Assembly: GCA_964440875.1 (NCBI GenBank)
Contig: CAYTTS010000004.1
Location: forward strand, 1 to 34,028
Length of the DNA stretch: 34,028 nt
Direction: 5' to 3'
Origin: JAAZDN01 sp964440875
GTDB taxonomy: Bacteria > Bacillota_I > Bacilli_A > Erysipelotrichales > Erysipelotrichaceae
Of this stretch, positions 7,435 through 14,692 are shown one piece after another (positions within the stretch are counted from its first letter, which is position 1; the number at the start of each line of letters is the position of its first letter). A model generated the notes under the pieces. The model worked only from the letters and a program-made list of their open reading frames with translations, had not been told where the DNA came from and made no database searches. A program made the position numbers and the translations under genes.

Positions 7435-8795
7435 TGATAGATTACAAATTAGAGGCGAGTAAGCGCGAAGAAGAAATAGTTAGTGACTTAAAAGAATTAG
7501 TTGCTATTAAATCAATTATTGATGAAAGTACAATAAGTGAAAATGCACCATTTGGAGCTGATGTTAGAGAAGCTTTAGATAAGTTTATCGAGATGGCTAA
7601 GCGTGATGGATTCACATATAAAGATGTTGATGGTTATGCTGGTTATATTGAATATGGTGAAGGTGAAGAGTTAGTTGGAGTACTAGGTCACTTAGATGTT
7701 GTACCTTTAGGTGATGGCTGGAGCTTTGATCCACTAGGTGGAGAAGAGCAAGATGGTTACATCTTTGGTCGTGGTACAAGTGATGATAAAGGACCAAGTG
7801 TTTCTGCATATCACGCAATTAAGATCTTAAAAGATAATAATGTCAAACTAAACCGCCGTGTTAGATTAATCGTTGGCTGTGATGAAGAGACAGGTTTTAG
7901 ATGTGTTGAATATTATAAAGAACATGAAGAAGTACCAAACTATGGATTTACACCTGATGCTAACTTCCCAGTAATTTATGGTGAAAAAGGTATTATTCAA
8001 CTTTACTTAAATAGTGAATTTAATACTGTAATTACAGAATTAAATGCTGGTGAAGTTGGAAACGTTGTTATTGGACGTGCTAGTGCTAAATTAAGTGAAG
8101 ACTTAAAAGTTGAAGAATTTACACAATTTATCGCTAATAACAATCTAAAAGGTGAAGTAAAAGATGATGCTTATTTTATTGAAGGTAAATTCGCTCATGC
8201 GATGGAACCACATGAAGGTGTTAATGCAGCTGTATACTTACTAGAATTTATTAGTAAACATCACAATGATGAATACGCAACTACTCTATATAATTTATTA
8301 TATGACTACAATGGTAAAGGTTTAAATATTAACTTTGAAGGTGAATATATGGGACCTTTAACTATGAACTTAGGAGTCTTAAGAGTTAGCTCAACTAAGC
8401 AAAGTGCTCTAATTGATATTAGATATCCAGATGGCTATAAAGCTGAAGAAGTATTTACTAATATTAAAGACTTAACTGATGATAAGTTTGAAATGATTAT
8501 CGATACTGATAAAGATATCGTATTCTTAGATCCAAAAGGTGAGATGATTCAAGTATTAGAATCTGTTTACCGTAAACAAACTGGTGATAACGAGTCGCCA
8601 CTAATTACAATGGGTGGTGGAACTTATGCGAAGGCATTTGAAAATCATGTAGCTTATGGAATGGTATTCCCACTTGAAGTTCACCCAAGTATTGTTGGAG
8701 ATATTCACTCACATGATGAGGCGATTTCAAGAAAATCATTAGTTGATGGGGCGGCAGTTTTCGCTGAGGCAATTGTAAAACTTTGTAATATGTAA
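7434..8795 (+). CDS. pepV: Dipeptidase PepV, M20 family
   Basis: This dizinc dipeptidase removes the N-terminal residue of dipeptides in the cytosol. It has 453 residues, close to the 465-470 usual for PepV. Visible metal and catalytic residues are H86 and D88 (GHLDVV), D118 (GTSDDKGP), the E151-E152 pair (CDEETGF) and a late histidine (H425 or H427 in DIHSHDEA). The middle part (about 190-380) is the lid domain. Its start overlaps the pepF stop by one base. A pepV gene just upstream of ytpR is part of the conserved Bacillales order. Confidence 0.96.
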   Translation: MIDYKLEASKREEEIVSDLKELVAIKSIIDESTISENAPFGADVREALDKFIEMAKRDGFTYKDVDGYAGYIEYGEGEELVGVLGHLDVVPLGDGWSFDPLGGEEQDGYIFGRGTSDDKGPSVSAYHAIKILKDNNVKLNRRVRLIVGCDEETGFRCVEYYKEHEEVPNYGFTPDANFPVIYGEKGIIQLYLNSEFNTVITELNAGEVGNVVIGRASAKLSEDLKVEEFTQFIANNNLKGEVKDDAYFIEGKFAHAMEPHEGVNAAVYLLEFISKHHNDEYATTLYNLLYDYNGKGLNINFEGEYMGPLTMNLGVLRVSSTKQSALIDIRYPDGYKAEEVFTNIKDLTDDKFEMIIDTDKDIVFLDPKGEMIQVLESVYRKQTGDNESPLITMGGGTYAKAFENHVAYGMVFPLEVHPSIVGDIHSHDEAISRKSLVDGAAVFAEAIVKLCNM

Positions 8796-8825
8796 TAAAA
8801 TGAGTAATGGAAAGAAGGTGAAATA

Positions 8826-9461
8826 ATGCGTAAAATATTAGTTATTCTAAGTTTGTTTTTAATTGTTGGCTGTAGTAAGGCTAATGATGACTTACTAGAA
8901 GTCTTTAACAAATCAAAATCAAAAGTTGATAGTTTAGAATTACCCGTATCAAATAACCATAATAAAGGTTTATTCTCGTATTATTTACCTAAAAGTATTG
9001 GGGTTTTACAATCAAATAATATTTCTTCAATTCTAAGTAGTGATAATGAAGAGATATTTATGAGTGTTAATGTCTCCTCAGTTATGAGTGATGAGGCAAA
9101 TAAAACAGAATTAAACCCCGATGACTTTGAATTAATTCAAAAATTTGAACTAGTTGGAAGAGATACTACTCACGAAGGTAGTATTATCATTGAACACTTA
9201 GAGGATAAACAGTATTTAGTTTACGTCTTTGTTAATGATGTATTCTTTCTAAGTTCAACTAAAAGAGCAATGATTCCTAAAATATTAGATGAGGTCTTCT
9301 TAATCGCAAGATCACTTGAAGTTGATAAGAAAAGTATTGTCAAAGAGTTCTCAAATAAAGAGACTTTCTCATTTGAAAAAGAAGTTATTGAATTATTCTC
9401 AGATAGTATACCTGAGGAAGGTATGATTAAAGATATTATTATTGAAGAGGCAGGTGATTAG
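8826..9461 (+). CDS. Putative lipoprotein in the pepV-ytpR interval
   Basis: The 211-residue protein begins with a short lipoprotein signal: basic MRK, a hydrophobic core, and the lipobox IVGC with the lipidated cysteine at position 16. The mature part is acidic and mixed alpha/beta (for example FSYYLPKSIGVLQ and QYLVYVFVNDVFFLSS), with no family I recognise. AAGAAGGTGA precedes the ATG. Its stop codon is directly followed by the ytpR ATG, so it belongs to the pepV-ytpR-murC transcription unit. In Bacillus this interval holds ytpP and ytpQ (thioredoxin-like and DUF1444). I see neither motif set here, so it seems to be a different gene, though remote similarity to DUF1444 cannot be excluded by eye. 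Confidence 0.8.
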   Translation: MRKILVILSLFLIVGCSKANDDLLEVFNKSKSKVDSLELPVSNNHNKGLFSYYLPKSIGVLQSNNISSILSSDNEEIFMSVNVSSVMSDEANKTELNPDDFELIQKFELVGRDTTHEGSIIIEHLEDKQYLVYVFVNDVFFLSSTKRAMIPKILDEVFLIARSLEVDKKSIVKEFSNKETFSFEKEVIELFSDSIPEEGMIKDIIIEEAGD

Positions 9462-10076
9462 ATGAGTGATACAGTTAGAATTTATAAAAACTCAGAAATG
9501 TTTGATAATACAATTATCTTAAGTATAGAAGATTTAGAGGTTAATAGTACAAAAGAATTTGAAAAATATGTCGAGTTATATAATGATGAAACTTTAGTTG
9601 GTATTAACGTCTTTGATGAAGAGTTTTCAAAAAACTTTAGTGAAGGCTTTAATTATCCAAATGAAGCTAATTTAAAGATAGTTAATGACTACTTTAGCGA
9701 TCATAATTTCACTTATGACTATAATAAGTATTTAGTCGTAGGTAAAGTAGTGAGCTTTGAAGCTGTTAAAAATAGTAGAAACTTAAATTTATGTCAAGTA
9801 TTAGCTAATGATACGACTTACTCAATTATATGTGGGGCAAGTAATGTTGAAGAAAATATGAAGACTATTGTCGCATTAGATAAGGCTATTCTTCCAGATG
9901 GTGTATTAATTAAATCAGGATTGGTCTTAAATAATCATTCGGATGGAATGTTATGTTCGAAACGTGAGTTAGGTTTAAAGCAAAATCCTGATGAAATTGG
10001 TATAATTAAGCTAGATGATAGTGAAGAAGTGAATACAAGCTTCTATAATATCGATTGGAGGAAGTATGATGTTTAA
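9462..10076 (+). CDS. ytpR: YtpR-type tRNA-binding domain protein
   Basis: The 204-residue protein has an N-terminal region typical of YtpR (DUF4479) and a C-terminal tRNA-binding OB fold like that at the N-terminus of bacterial PheT. The OB fold begins near residue 92 (LVVGKVVSFEAVKNSRNLNLCQV) and contains the signatures IICGASNVEENMKTIVAL, GVLIKSG and DGMLCSKRELGL. The natural ligand is not settled; binding of tRNA-like RNA is inferred from the fold. It starts immediately after the lipoprotein stop and overlaps the murC start by 11 bases, which points to coupled translation. Position between pepV and murC agrees with Bacillales gene order. Confidence 0.9.
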   Translation: MSDTVRIYKNSEMFDNTIILSIEDLEVNSTKEFEKYVELYNDETLVGINVFDEEFSKNFSEGFNYPNEANLKIVNDYFSDHNFTYDYNKYLVVGKVVSFEAVKNSRNLNLCQVLANDTTYSIICGASNVEENMKTIVALDKAILPDGVLIKSGLVLNNHSDGMLCSKRELGLKQNPDEIGIIKLDDSEEVNTSFYNIDWRKYDV

Positions 10077-11988
10077 GAAAATCGCAAATTTATTATTTGA
10101 AGATGTTGAAATCGAAGAGGAAGAAATTGAAGTTGTCGATAAGGTTGAGAAAATTGCTGTTAAACCAGAAATTGTTAAAACTGAGACAGTTGAGGTACCT
10201 CAAAAAACATTTACTGAAGTAAAAGAGAAATCGATCTTTATTACTAATACTACAGAAGATAAAGTAAAACCAAAAGTTAAAGAAAAAGTTGTTGAGAAGG
10301 TTGAAGAGAAAAAGCCTAAAACTTACTCATTTACTCCAATCTTAAGTCCGATAAGAGGCTTAAAAGATGAAGAGAAAAATGAATATGAGACTGTTAAAGT
10401 AACAAGGGCACCAAAGAAGAAGTCTAACTACTTAAATACAGTTATTAGTCCCTTCCATGGTGGTGTCGATAAAAATGAAGAAGAAGATCTTGTTGAATAT
10501 GGATTTAATGATGAAGTTCAAACTTTAGAGTTAAGAGCTGATGAGCATCCAGTAGTTGATGAGACAGTTTATATTAGTGATGAATATAAACCATTAAAAG
10601 AAGACTTCATTAACTTAACTCTAGATGACTTATTATCAAGTGAAGATAGTTCTGATGATCTAAGTTTAACTAGTGAAAAACCAATTCACTACTTTATTGG
10701 AATTAAAGGAAGCGGAATGGCTGCCTTAGCTAATCTACTTAATGATGATGGCTATCCAGTAATGGGAAGTGATACCCTAAATTATGTCTTTACAGAAGTA
10801 GAGTTAAAAGAAAAAGGTATCCACTTAGCTGACTTTGGCGAGGATGAGATAACAAGCGATATGGTTGTTATTGTTGGAGCTTCATTTAATGAGGATCATG
10901 TTGATGTTATAAAAGCCCGTAAGGCTAATGCGACTATTTATAGCTATGCTGAATTTTTAGGTAAGTATATTAATGATTATCTGAGTATTGCGGTTTCTGG
11001 AACACATGGAAAAACAACAACTACATCATTAATTTCTGATATGTTAAGAGCAAATGTTCCAACTGCCCACCTTATTGGTGATGGCCGTGGGGCAAGTGAT
11101 GAAGATTCAGAAATCATTGTTGTTGAAGCTTGTGAGTATAAGCGTCACTTCTTAAACTATAAGGCAGATTATGCAGTTATAACGAATGTGGAGTGGGAAC
11201 ATGTTGACTACTTCCATACTGTTGATGATTATTACTTATCATTTGAAGAGTTTGCAAATCAAATAAAAAATACGGTACTTGTTTTTGGTGATGATCCAAA
11301 ATCAAGAGACTTAAAAATAAATACCAATGTAATTTACTATGGTGAAGAAGCATTTAATGATTTATATGCTAAAAACATTAATGAGACTAGTGAGTATTCA
11401 AGCTTTGATGTTGTATACAAGGGTGAAGATTTAGGCGAGTTTAGAATTTATCGTACTGGTCGACATATGGTATATAATGCGCTTGCTAGTATCGGGATTG
11501 GTTTACTATTAGGATTTAGCGCAGAAGATATTAACGCGGGTCTAAAAGCCTTTAAAGGTGCAAGACGACGCTTTGATGTAGTTGAGATTGGTGAGAATGT
11601 TGTTATTGATGACTATGCTCACCATCCAACGGAAATTGTTGTAACACTTCAAGCTGCAATGAGTAAATATCCAAATCGTGATATTATCGCGGTCTACCGT
11701 CCTGATAGAATTAGTCGTATTGAAACATTTAAAGATGAATATATTCAAGCCTTAAGTTTTGCTGATCAAGCGGCAATCTGTACGGCAGTTGATAGTGATG
11801 GCTTAGGTCCAATTGATACTGGTCTCTTAGTTGGTGAAATTCCAAGATCATTTGTTGTAGATGATCATGAGGATTCAGTAAGTCAATTAGCATTTTTAAC
11901 ACCGGCAGTCTTTGTCTTTATGGCTCCAAAAGAAATTCATTATTTAAAAGAAGGTTTAATTGATTACTTAAAGAAAATTGATATTTAA
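10066..11988 (+). CDS. murC: UDP-N-acetylmuramate-L-alanine ligase MurC with a long N-terminal extension
   Basis: MurC adds L-alanine to UDP-MurNAc, the first amino acid of the peptidoglycan stem. The enzyme body starts near residue 207 (HYFIGIKGSGM, UDP-sugar binding loop at 212-218) and is complete: the ATP loop GTHGKTTT begins at G312 with K316, and the domain-3 entry is DDYAHHPTEI. The body is about 435 residues, the normal MurC length, but the protein has 640. The first 205 residues are acidic and lysine-rich, look largely disordered or coiled, and contain two similar motifs, FTPILSPIRG (89-98) and LNTVISPFHG (123-132). GGAGGAAGT lies before ATG 10066, which overlaps ytpR; a second ATG follows at 10069. 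In Bacillus and Staphylococcus the translocase gene sftA lies between ytpR and murC. It is absent here. Confidence 0.96.
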   Translation: MMFKKIANLLFEDVEIEEEEIEVVDKVEKIAVKPEIVKTETVEVPQKTFTEVKEKSIFITNTTEDKVKPKVKEKVVEKVEEKKPKTYSFTPILSPIRGLKDEEKNEYETVKVTRAPKKKSNYLNTVISPFHGGVDKNEEEDLVEYGFNDEVQTLELRADEHPVVDETVYISDEYKPLKEDFINLTLDDLLSSEDSSDDLSLTSEKPIHYFIGIKGSGMAALANLLNDDGYPVMGSDTLNYVFTEVELKEKGIHLADFGEDEITSDMVVIVGASFNEDHVDVIKARKANATIYSYAEFLGKYINDYLSIAVSGTHGKTTTTSLISDMLRANVPTAHLIGDGRGASDEDSEIIVVEACEYKRHFLNYKADYAVITNVEWEHVDYFHTVDDYYLSFEEFANQIKNTVLVFGDDPKSRDLKINTNVIYYGEEAFNDLYAKNINETSEYSSFDVVYKGEDLGEFRIYRTGRHMVYNALASIGIGLLLGFSAEDINAGLKAFKGARRRFDVVEIGENVVIDDYAHHPTEIVVTLQAAMSKYPNRDIIAVYRPDRISRIETFKDEYIQALSFADQAAICTAVDSDGLGPIDTGLLVGEIPRSFVVDDHEDSVSQLAFLTPAVFVFMAPKEIHYLKEGLIDYLKKIDI

Positions 11989-11994
11989 ACTAAG

Positions 11995-12026
11995 GTGTAC
12001 TACATATGAAGTAGTACACTTTTTTT
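11995..12026 (+). terminator. Terminator of the ytpR-murC unit
   Basis: A 9-bp stem GTGTACTAC (11995-12003) / GTAGTACAC (12011-12019) has the loop ATATGAA and is followed by a run of T's (12020-12026). It starts seven bases after the murC stop. Confidence 0.9.
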
Positions 12027-12047
12027 AATTTTAAGATATGACTATTG

Positions 12048-12076
12048 TTGAACTTAAGGCTATATTAAGTTAATAT
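12048..12076 (+). promoter_or_regulatory. Promoter of the DUF948 operon
   Basis: TTGAAC (12048-12053), a 17-base spacer and TAATAT (12071-12076) lie between the murC terminator and the DUF948 gene, giving a start of transcription near 12083. Confidence 0.6.
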
Positions 12077-12098
12077 ATAAATAGATAAGAGGTGGCCT

Positions 12099-12491
12099 AT
12101 GCACAATATAATATATAACACGGACTTTATGAGTTTATTGGCAGATTTCTCAAGACAAGTAGTACCAGTGGTGTCAGTTATTGCCTTAGTAATCTTATGT
12201 GTTGCATTATGGGAGTTAGTAAAATTTATTAAAGGCTTAGATGTAACAGTTAATAAGATAAATACAACGATAGATTCTGTAGATCAAAGTATTGATAAGA
12301 TTCAAGTACCATTAGATACGATTGAAAACTTGAGTCACTCAATCGATAATGTTCATGAGTTAGCGAAACGTTCGATAACGAAGTCAGTTGATAAGGTGAC
12401 TGATAATATTAATATTATCAAAGATTGGGCGAATTCATTATTTAAAAAAGATGACAAAGAAGTAAGCGAAACTGTAGAAGAGGATATTTAA
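12099..12491 (+). CDS. DUF948 (YtxG-like) membrane protein
   Basis: The 130-residue protein has one membrane span at about residues 22-42 (VVPVVSVIALVILCVALWELV). A cytoplasmic or surface coiled-coil tail follows, with the spaced pattern of DUF948 (VNKINTTIDSVDQSIDKIQVPLD, then LSHSIDNVHELAKR). It ends in an acidic stretch. Its function is not established; in Bacillus the ytxG-ytxH genes between murC and ccpA are sigB-linked stress genes. AGAGGTGG precedes the ATG. It begins a three-gene cluster of helical proteins with almost no spacing, between murC and ccpA as in other Bacillales. Confidence 0.85.
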   Translation: MHNIIYNTDFMSLLADFSRQVVPVVSVIALVILCVALWELVKFIKGLDVTVNKINTTIDSVDQSIDKIQVPLDTIENLSHSIDNVHELAKRSITKSVDKVTDNINIIKDWANSLFKKDDKEVSETVEEDI

Positions 12492-12492
12492 G

Positions 12493-12852
12493 ATGCGCTC
12501 GCTTATTAATAGCTTAGAATCGATAAACTTTATATATAAATATATATTTATATTGATAGTAGCTATCCTAATATATATAATTATTAAATTAATTATAGAG
12601 TTAAAGAAATTATTAGTAAGTGCTGAAGATCTAACAATTGGCATTAGCCAAATTGATGAGAGACTTAGCAATATGGAGAAAACATTTAATTACTCATTAA
12701 GTGCATATGAAGTGACTTATGATGATTTAGAATTTAAGAGTGATATCGCTAATTCAATCTATGGTATATTACTAAATAACTATGGCAAAATTATGATGGC
12801 ATATCCAGTAGTAAAAAGACTTGTAAAAAGAAAAAATAAAAGGAGGAAATAA
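12493..12852 (+). CDS. Small single-span membrane protein, unidentified
   Basis: The 119-residue protein has an N-terminal membrane helix (about 13-38, YKYIFILIVAILIYIIIKLI). A coiled stretch follows (VSAEDLTIGISQIDERLSNMEKTF), then a strongly basic end (VKRLVKRKNKRRK). The layout of one span plus coiled coil resembles a shortened DUF948 protein, so it may be a diverged paralog of its upstream neighbour, but I do not recognise a family. It starts one base after the DUF948 stop and ends just before the next gene. Confidence 0.75.
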   Translation: MRSLINSLESINFIYKYIFILIVAILIYIIIKLIIELKKLLVSAEDLTIGISQIDERLSNMEKTFNYSLSAYEVTYDDLEFKSDIANSIYGILLNNYGKIMMAYPVVKRLVKRKNKRRK

Positions 12853-12855
12853 TAT

Positions 12856-13380
12856 ATGAGCGAAGTAAAAAATGATTTAAATGAAATTGTTGAAACTGTA
12901 GAAGATAATACGAAAGATCTTGTAGAAGATGTCAAAGATTTAAGTGAAACTGCTGTTGAGCAAAGTAAAGATATTGTGGAAGAATCTAAAAACTTAAAAA
13001 CTGAGTTTGAAGATATAGCAGATGATGCAGAAGATGTAAAAGTAGATGTTAAGCAAAAAGCTGGCGAAGTATTTGAAAGTACTAAAAAAGTTGCTAAAGA
13101 AGCATATACTAAGACAGCAGATACTGTTGAAAAAGTTCTAGCTGATGAGAAAGTTCAAGAGTTTGGTAAGAAAACGGTTGAAGTGTTAGATAAAACATCT
13201 AAGAAAGTAGTCTCAGGAGCTAAGACTAGTGCTAAGTTTGTAGCTGAGAAAAGTGAAGACTTTATTAATGATCCTCGTGTAGGTGAAGTAGTTGAAGATG
13301 TTAAGGAAAAATCAATTGAAATTGGCTCTAAAATCAAGAGTGGATTTCAAGGATTAATGAAGAAAGTAAAGAAAGACTAA
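12856..13380 (+). CDS. Amphipathic helical repeat protein (YtxH-position), unidentified
   Basis: The 174-residue protein is almost entirely charged amphipathic helix without a membrane span. Residues 1-65 are acidic (NDLNEIVETVEDNTKDLVED), while the second half is lysine-rich and ends KKVKKD. Repeated units such as FESTKKVAKEAY and VLDKTSKKVVSGAKT recall the 11-residue periodicity of apolipoprotein or LEA-like proteins, which lie along membranes or act as stress chaperones. YtxH proteins, found at this locus in Bacillus, have a similar tail but usually a membrane span that is missing here. AAAAGGAGG lies before the ATG. A membrane-surface or stress role is an inference. Confidence 0.75.
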   Translation: MSEVKNDLNEIVETVEDNTKDLVEDVKDLSETAVEQSKDIVEESKNLKTEFEDIADDAEDVKVDVKQKAGEVFESTKKVAKEAYTKTADTVEKVLADEKVQEFGKKTVEVLDKTSKKVVSGAKTSAKFVAEKSEDFINDPRVGEVVEDVKEKSIEIGSKIKSGFQGLMKKVKKD

Positions 13381-13416
13381 CATAAATGTAAACGGCTATC
13401 TATTTTCATAAACTAA

Positions 13417-13425
13417 TGATATAAT
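13417..13425 (+). promoter_or_regulatory. Extended -10 promoter of ccpA
   Basis: TGATATAAT (13417-13425) is an extended -10 box with perfect TATAAT. No good -35 is seen at 17-18 bases, which an extended -10 can tolerate. TGTAAACG at 13387-13394 equals a cre half-site, but the other half is degenerate, so self-control by CcpA is only suggested. Confidence 0.5.
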
Positions 13426-13470
13426 AGTTTTAACTTTAAGTTATATACGATAGAGAGAGCAGTGATAAGT

Positions 13471-14472
13471 ATGAAAAAAGTAACAATTTATGAAGTTGCA
13501 GCCGAGGCTGAAGTTTCCTTAGCAACAGTATCCCGTGTTATTAATGGATCAGACTTAGTTAAAGAGACGACAAGAAAGAAAGTTGAAGCAGCAATTGATA
13601 AATTAGGTTATAAACCAAATGCAGTTGCCCAAAGTTTAGCACTAAAACGCTCAACGACAATAGCGCTTGTTGTACCTGAAGCAAGTTTTGTTTTTACAGG
13701 ACAAATAATTAATGGTTTAATTGATGTAGCGAAGATTTATAACTATAATATATATCTACATACAATTACAGAAGGTATCGTTGATTTCAACGACGTAATT
13801 GAAACAATTATCAAATCAAGAGTAGATGGAGTTGTTATTTATAACGATAGCTTAACTGGTCTAGATATTGAAACATTATCAGAGTATAATATTCCAATAG
13901 TATTTATTGGAAATAATGTAAAAGCATCTAACGTTTCATCGGTTTACATTGATATCAAACGTGCTATTAATGAATTAGTAGACGAATTCCTTGAAAAAGG
14001 TTATAAAGATATCGCTATTCTAGAAGATAGAAAAAATGTTTACTCAAGTAATCAGTTAGTTGCTGGTGCAAGTGAAGCATATGAGAAACATGGTATGAAA
14101 TTTGATAACTATATTCAAATTCCAGCCTCACAAAGATCTTCATATACATTCTTAAAAGAGTACTTTAAAAATAATAAACCAGAGGTTGTTATTGCGAATA
14201 GAGACTCACAAGCAATTGCTGTTATGAATGCAGCAAAAGAAGCTGGATATAGAATTCCTGAAGATATTCAAGTAGTATGTGTTATTGACACTAAATACAA
14301 TAAGATGTTAAGACCACAGTTATCAAGCTTTGTTATGCCAAGTTATGACTTAGGTGCAGTAGCAATGCGTATGATGACAAAACAACTTGACGCCAAAGAA
14401 GATGAAGATAAAGGCGACCGTAATATAGAATTAAGTTATCTATATACACCAAGAGATTCAACAAACAATTAG
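13471..14472 (+). CDS. ccpA: Catabolite control protein A, LacI family
   Basis: CcpA, with phosphorylated HPr as co-effector, binds cre sites and controls carbon use in Firmicutes. The N-terminal helix-turn-helix is clear (VTIYEVAAEAEVSLATVSRV, residues 4-23), followed by the hinge helix region (NAVAQSLALKRSTTIALVVP). A periplasmic-binding-like effector domain follows, ending with RPQLSSFVMPSYDLGAVAMR, a stretch characteristic of CcpA itself. The ATG at 13471 gives 333 residues, the normal size. It is preferred to GTG 13462 because GTGAT at 13462-13466 can serve as ribosome-binding sequence. The location downstream of murC and the YtxG/YtxH-type genes is the conserved Bacillales position. Other LacI regulators are possible in principle, but context and motif agree. 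Confidence 0.93.
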   Translation: MKKVTIYEVAAEAEVSLATVSRVINGSDLVKETTRKKVEAAIDKLGYKPNAVAQSLALKRSTTIALVVPEASFVFTGQIINGLIDVAKIYNYNIYLHTITEGIVDFNDVIETIIKSRVDGVVIYNDSLTGLDIETLSEYNIPIVFIGNNVKASNVSSVYIDIKRAINELVDEFLEKGYKDIAILEDRKNVYSSNQLVAGASEAYEKHGMKFDNYIQIPASQRSSYTFLKEYFKNNKPEVVIANRDSQAIAVMNAAKEAGYRIPEDIQVVCVIDTKYNKMLRPQLSSFVMPSYDLGAVAMRMMTKQLDAKEDEDKGDRNIELSYLYTPRDSTNN

Positions 14473-14480
14473 CAATGAAG

Positions 14481-14667
14481 AGAAGCGTTGTAGTAATATA
14501 AATTATAGAGAGGTAGCGGTTGGTGAGAGTTACTATTTATAACTACAAGATACACCTTGGAGCTTATATTAAAAATATACGTAAATCGGCGTTAACGATT
14601 TGAGAAACACGAAAGTGTTAATTAAGGTGGTACCACGCAAAAGCGTCCTTTGGGATGCTTTTTTTAT
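14481..14667 (+). ncRNA. T-box riboswitch (tyrosine) controlling tyrS
   Basis: The T-box sequence AAGGTGGTACCACG is at 14624-14637 with the tRNA-end-binding TGG inside it. Stem I can be traced: GCGT (14485-14488), the AGTA S-turn (14492-14495) and AATATAA (14496-14502), which pairs with TTATATT (14564-14570). The conserved CTTGGAGC lies at 14557-14564. The specifier bulge follows at 14571-14580 and contains both TAT (14576-14578) and TAC (14578-14580); either one codes for tyrosine. A stem AAATCG/CGATTT (14583-14602) and ACAC-GAAA-GTGT (14607-14618) come next. The terminator is AAGCGTCC (14641-14648) / GGATGCTT (14653-14660) plus T's. Uncharged tRNA-Tyr would favour the antiterminator and read-through. 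Confidence 0.95.
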
Positions 14668-14692
14668 TTTAAAGGAAGAAGGAGAATAGAAA

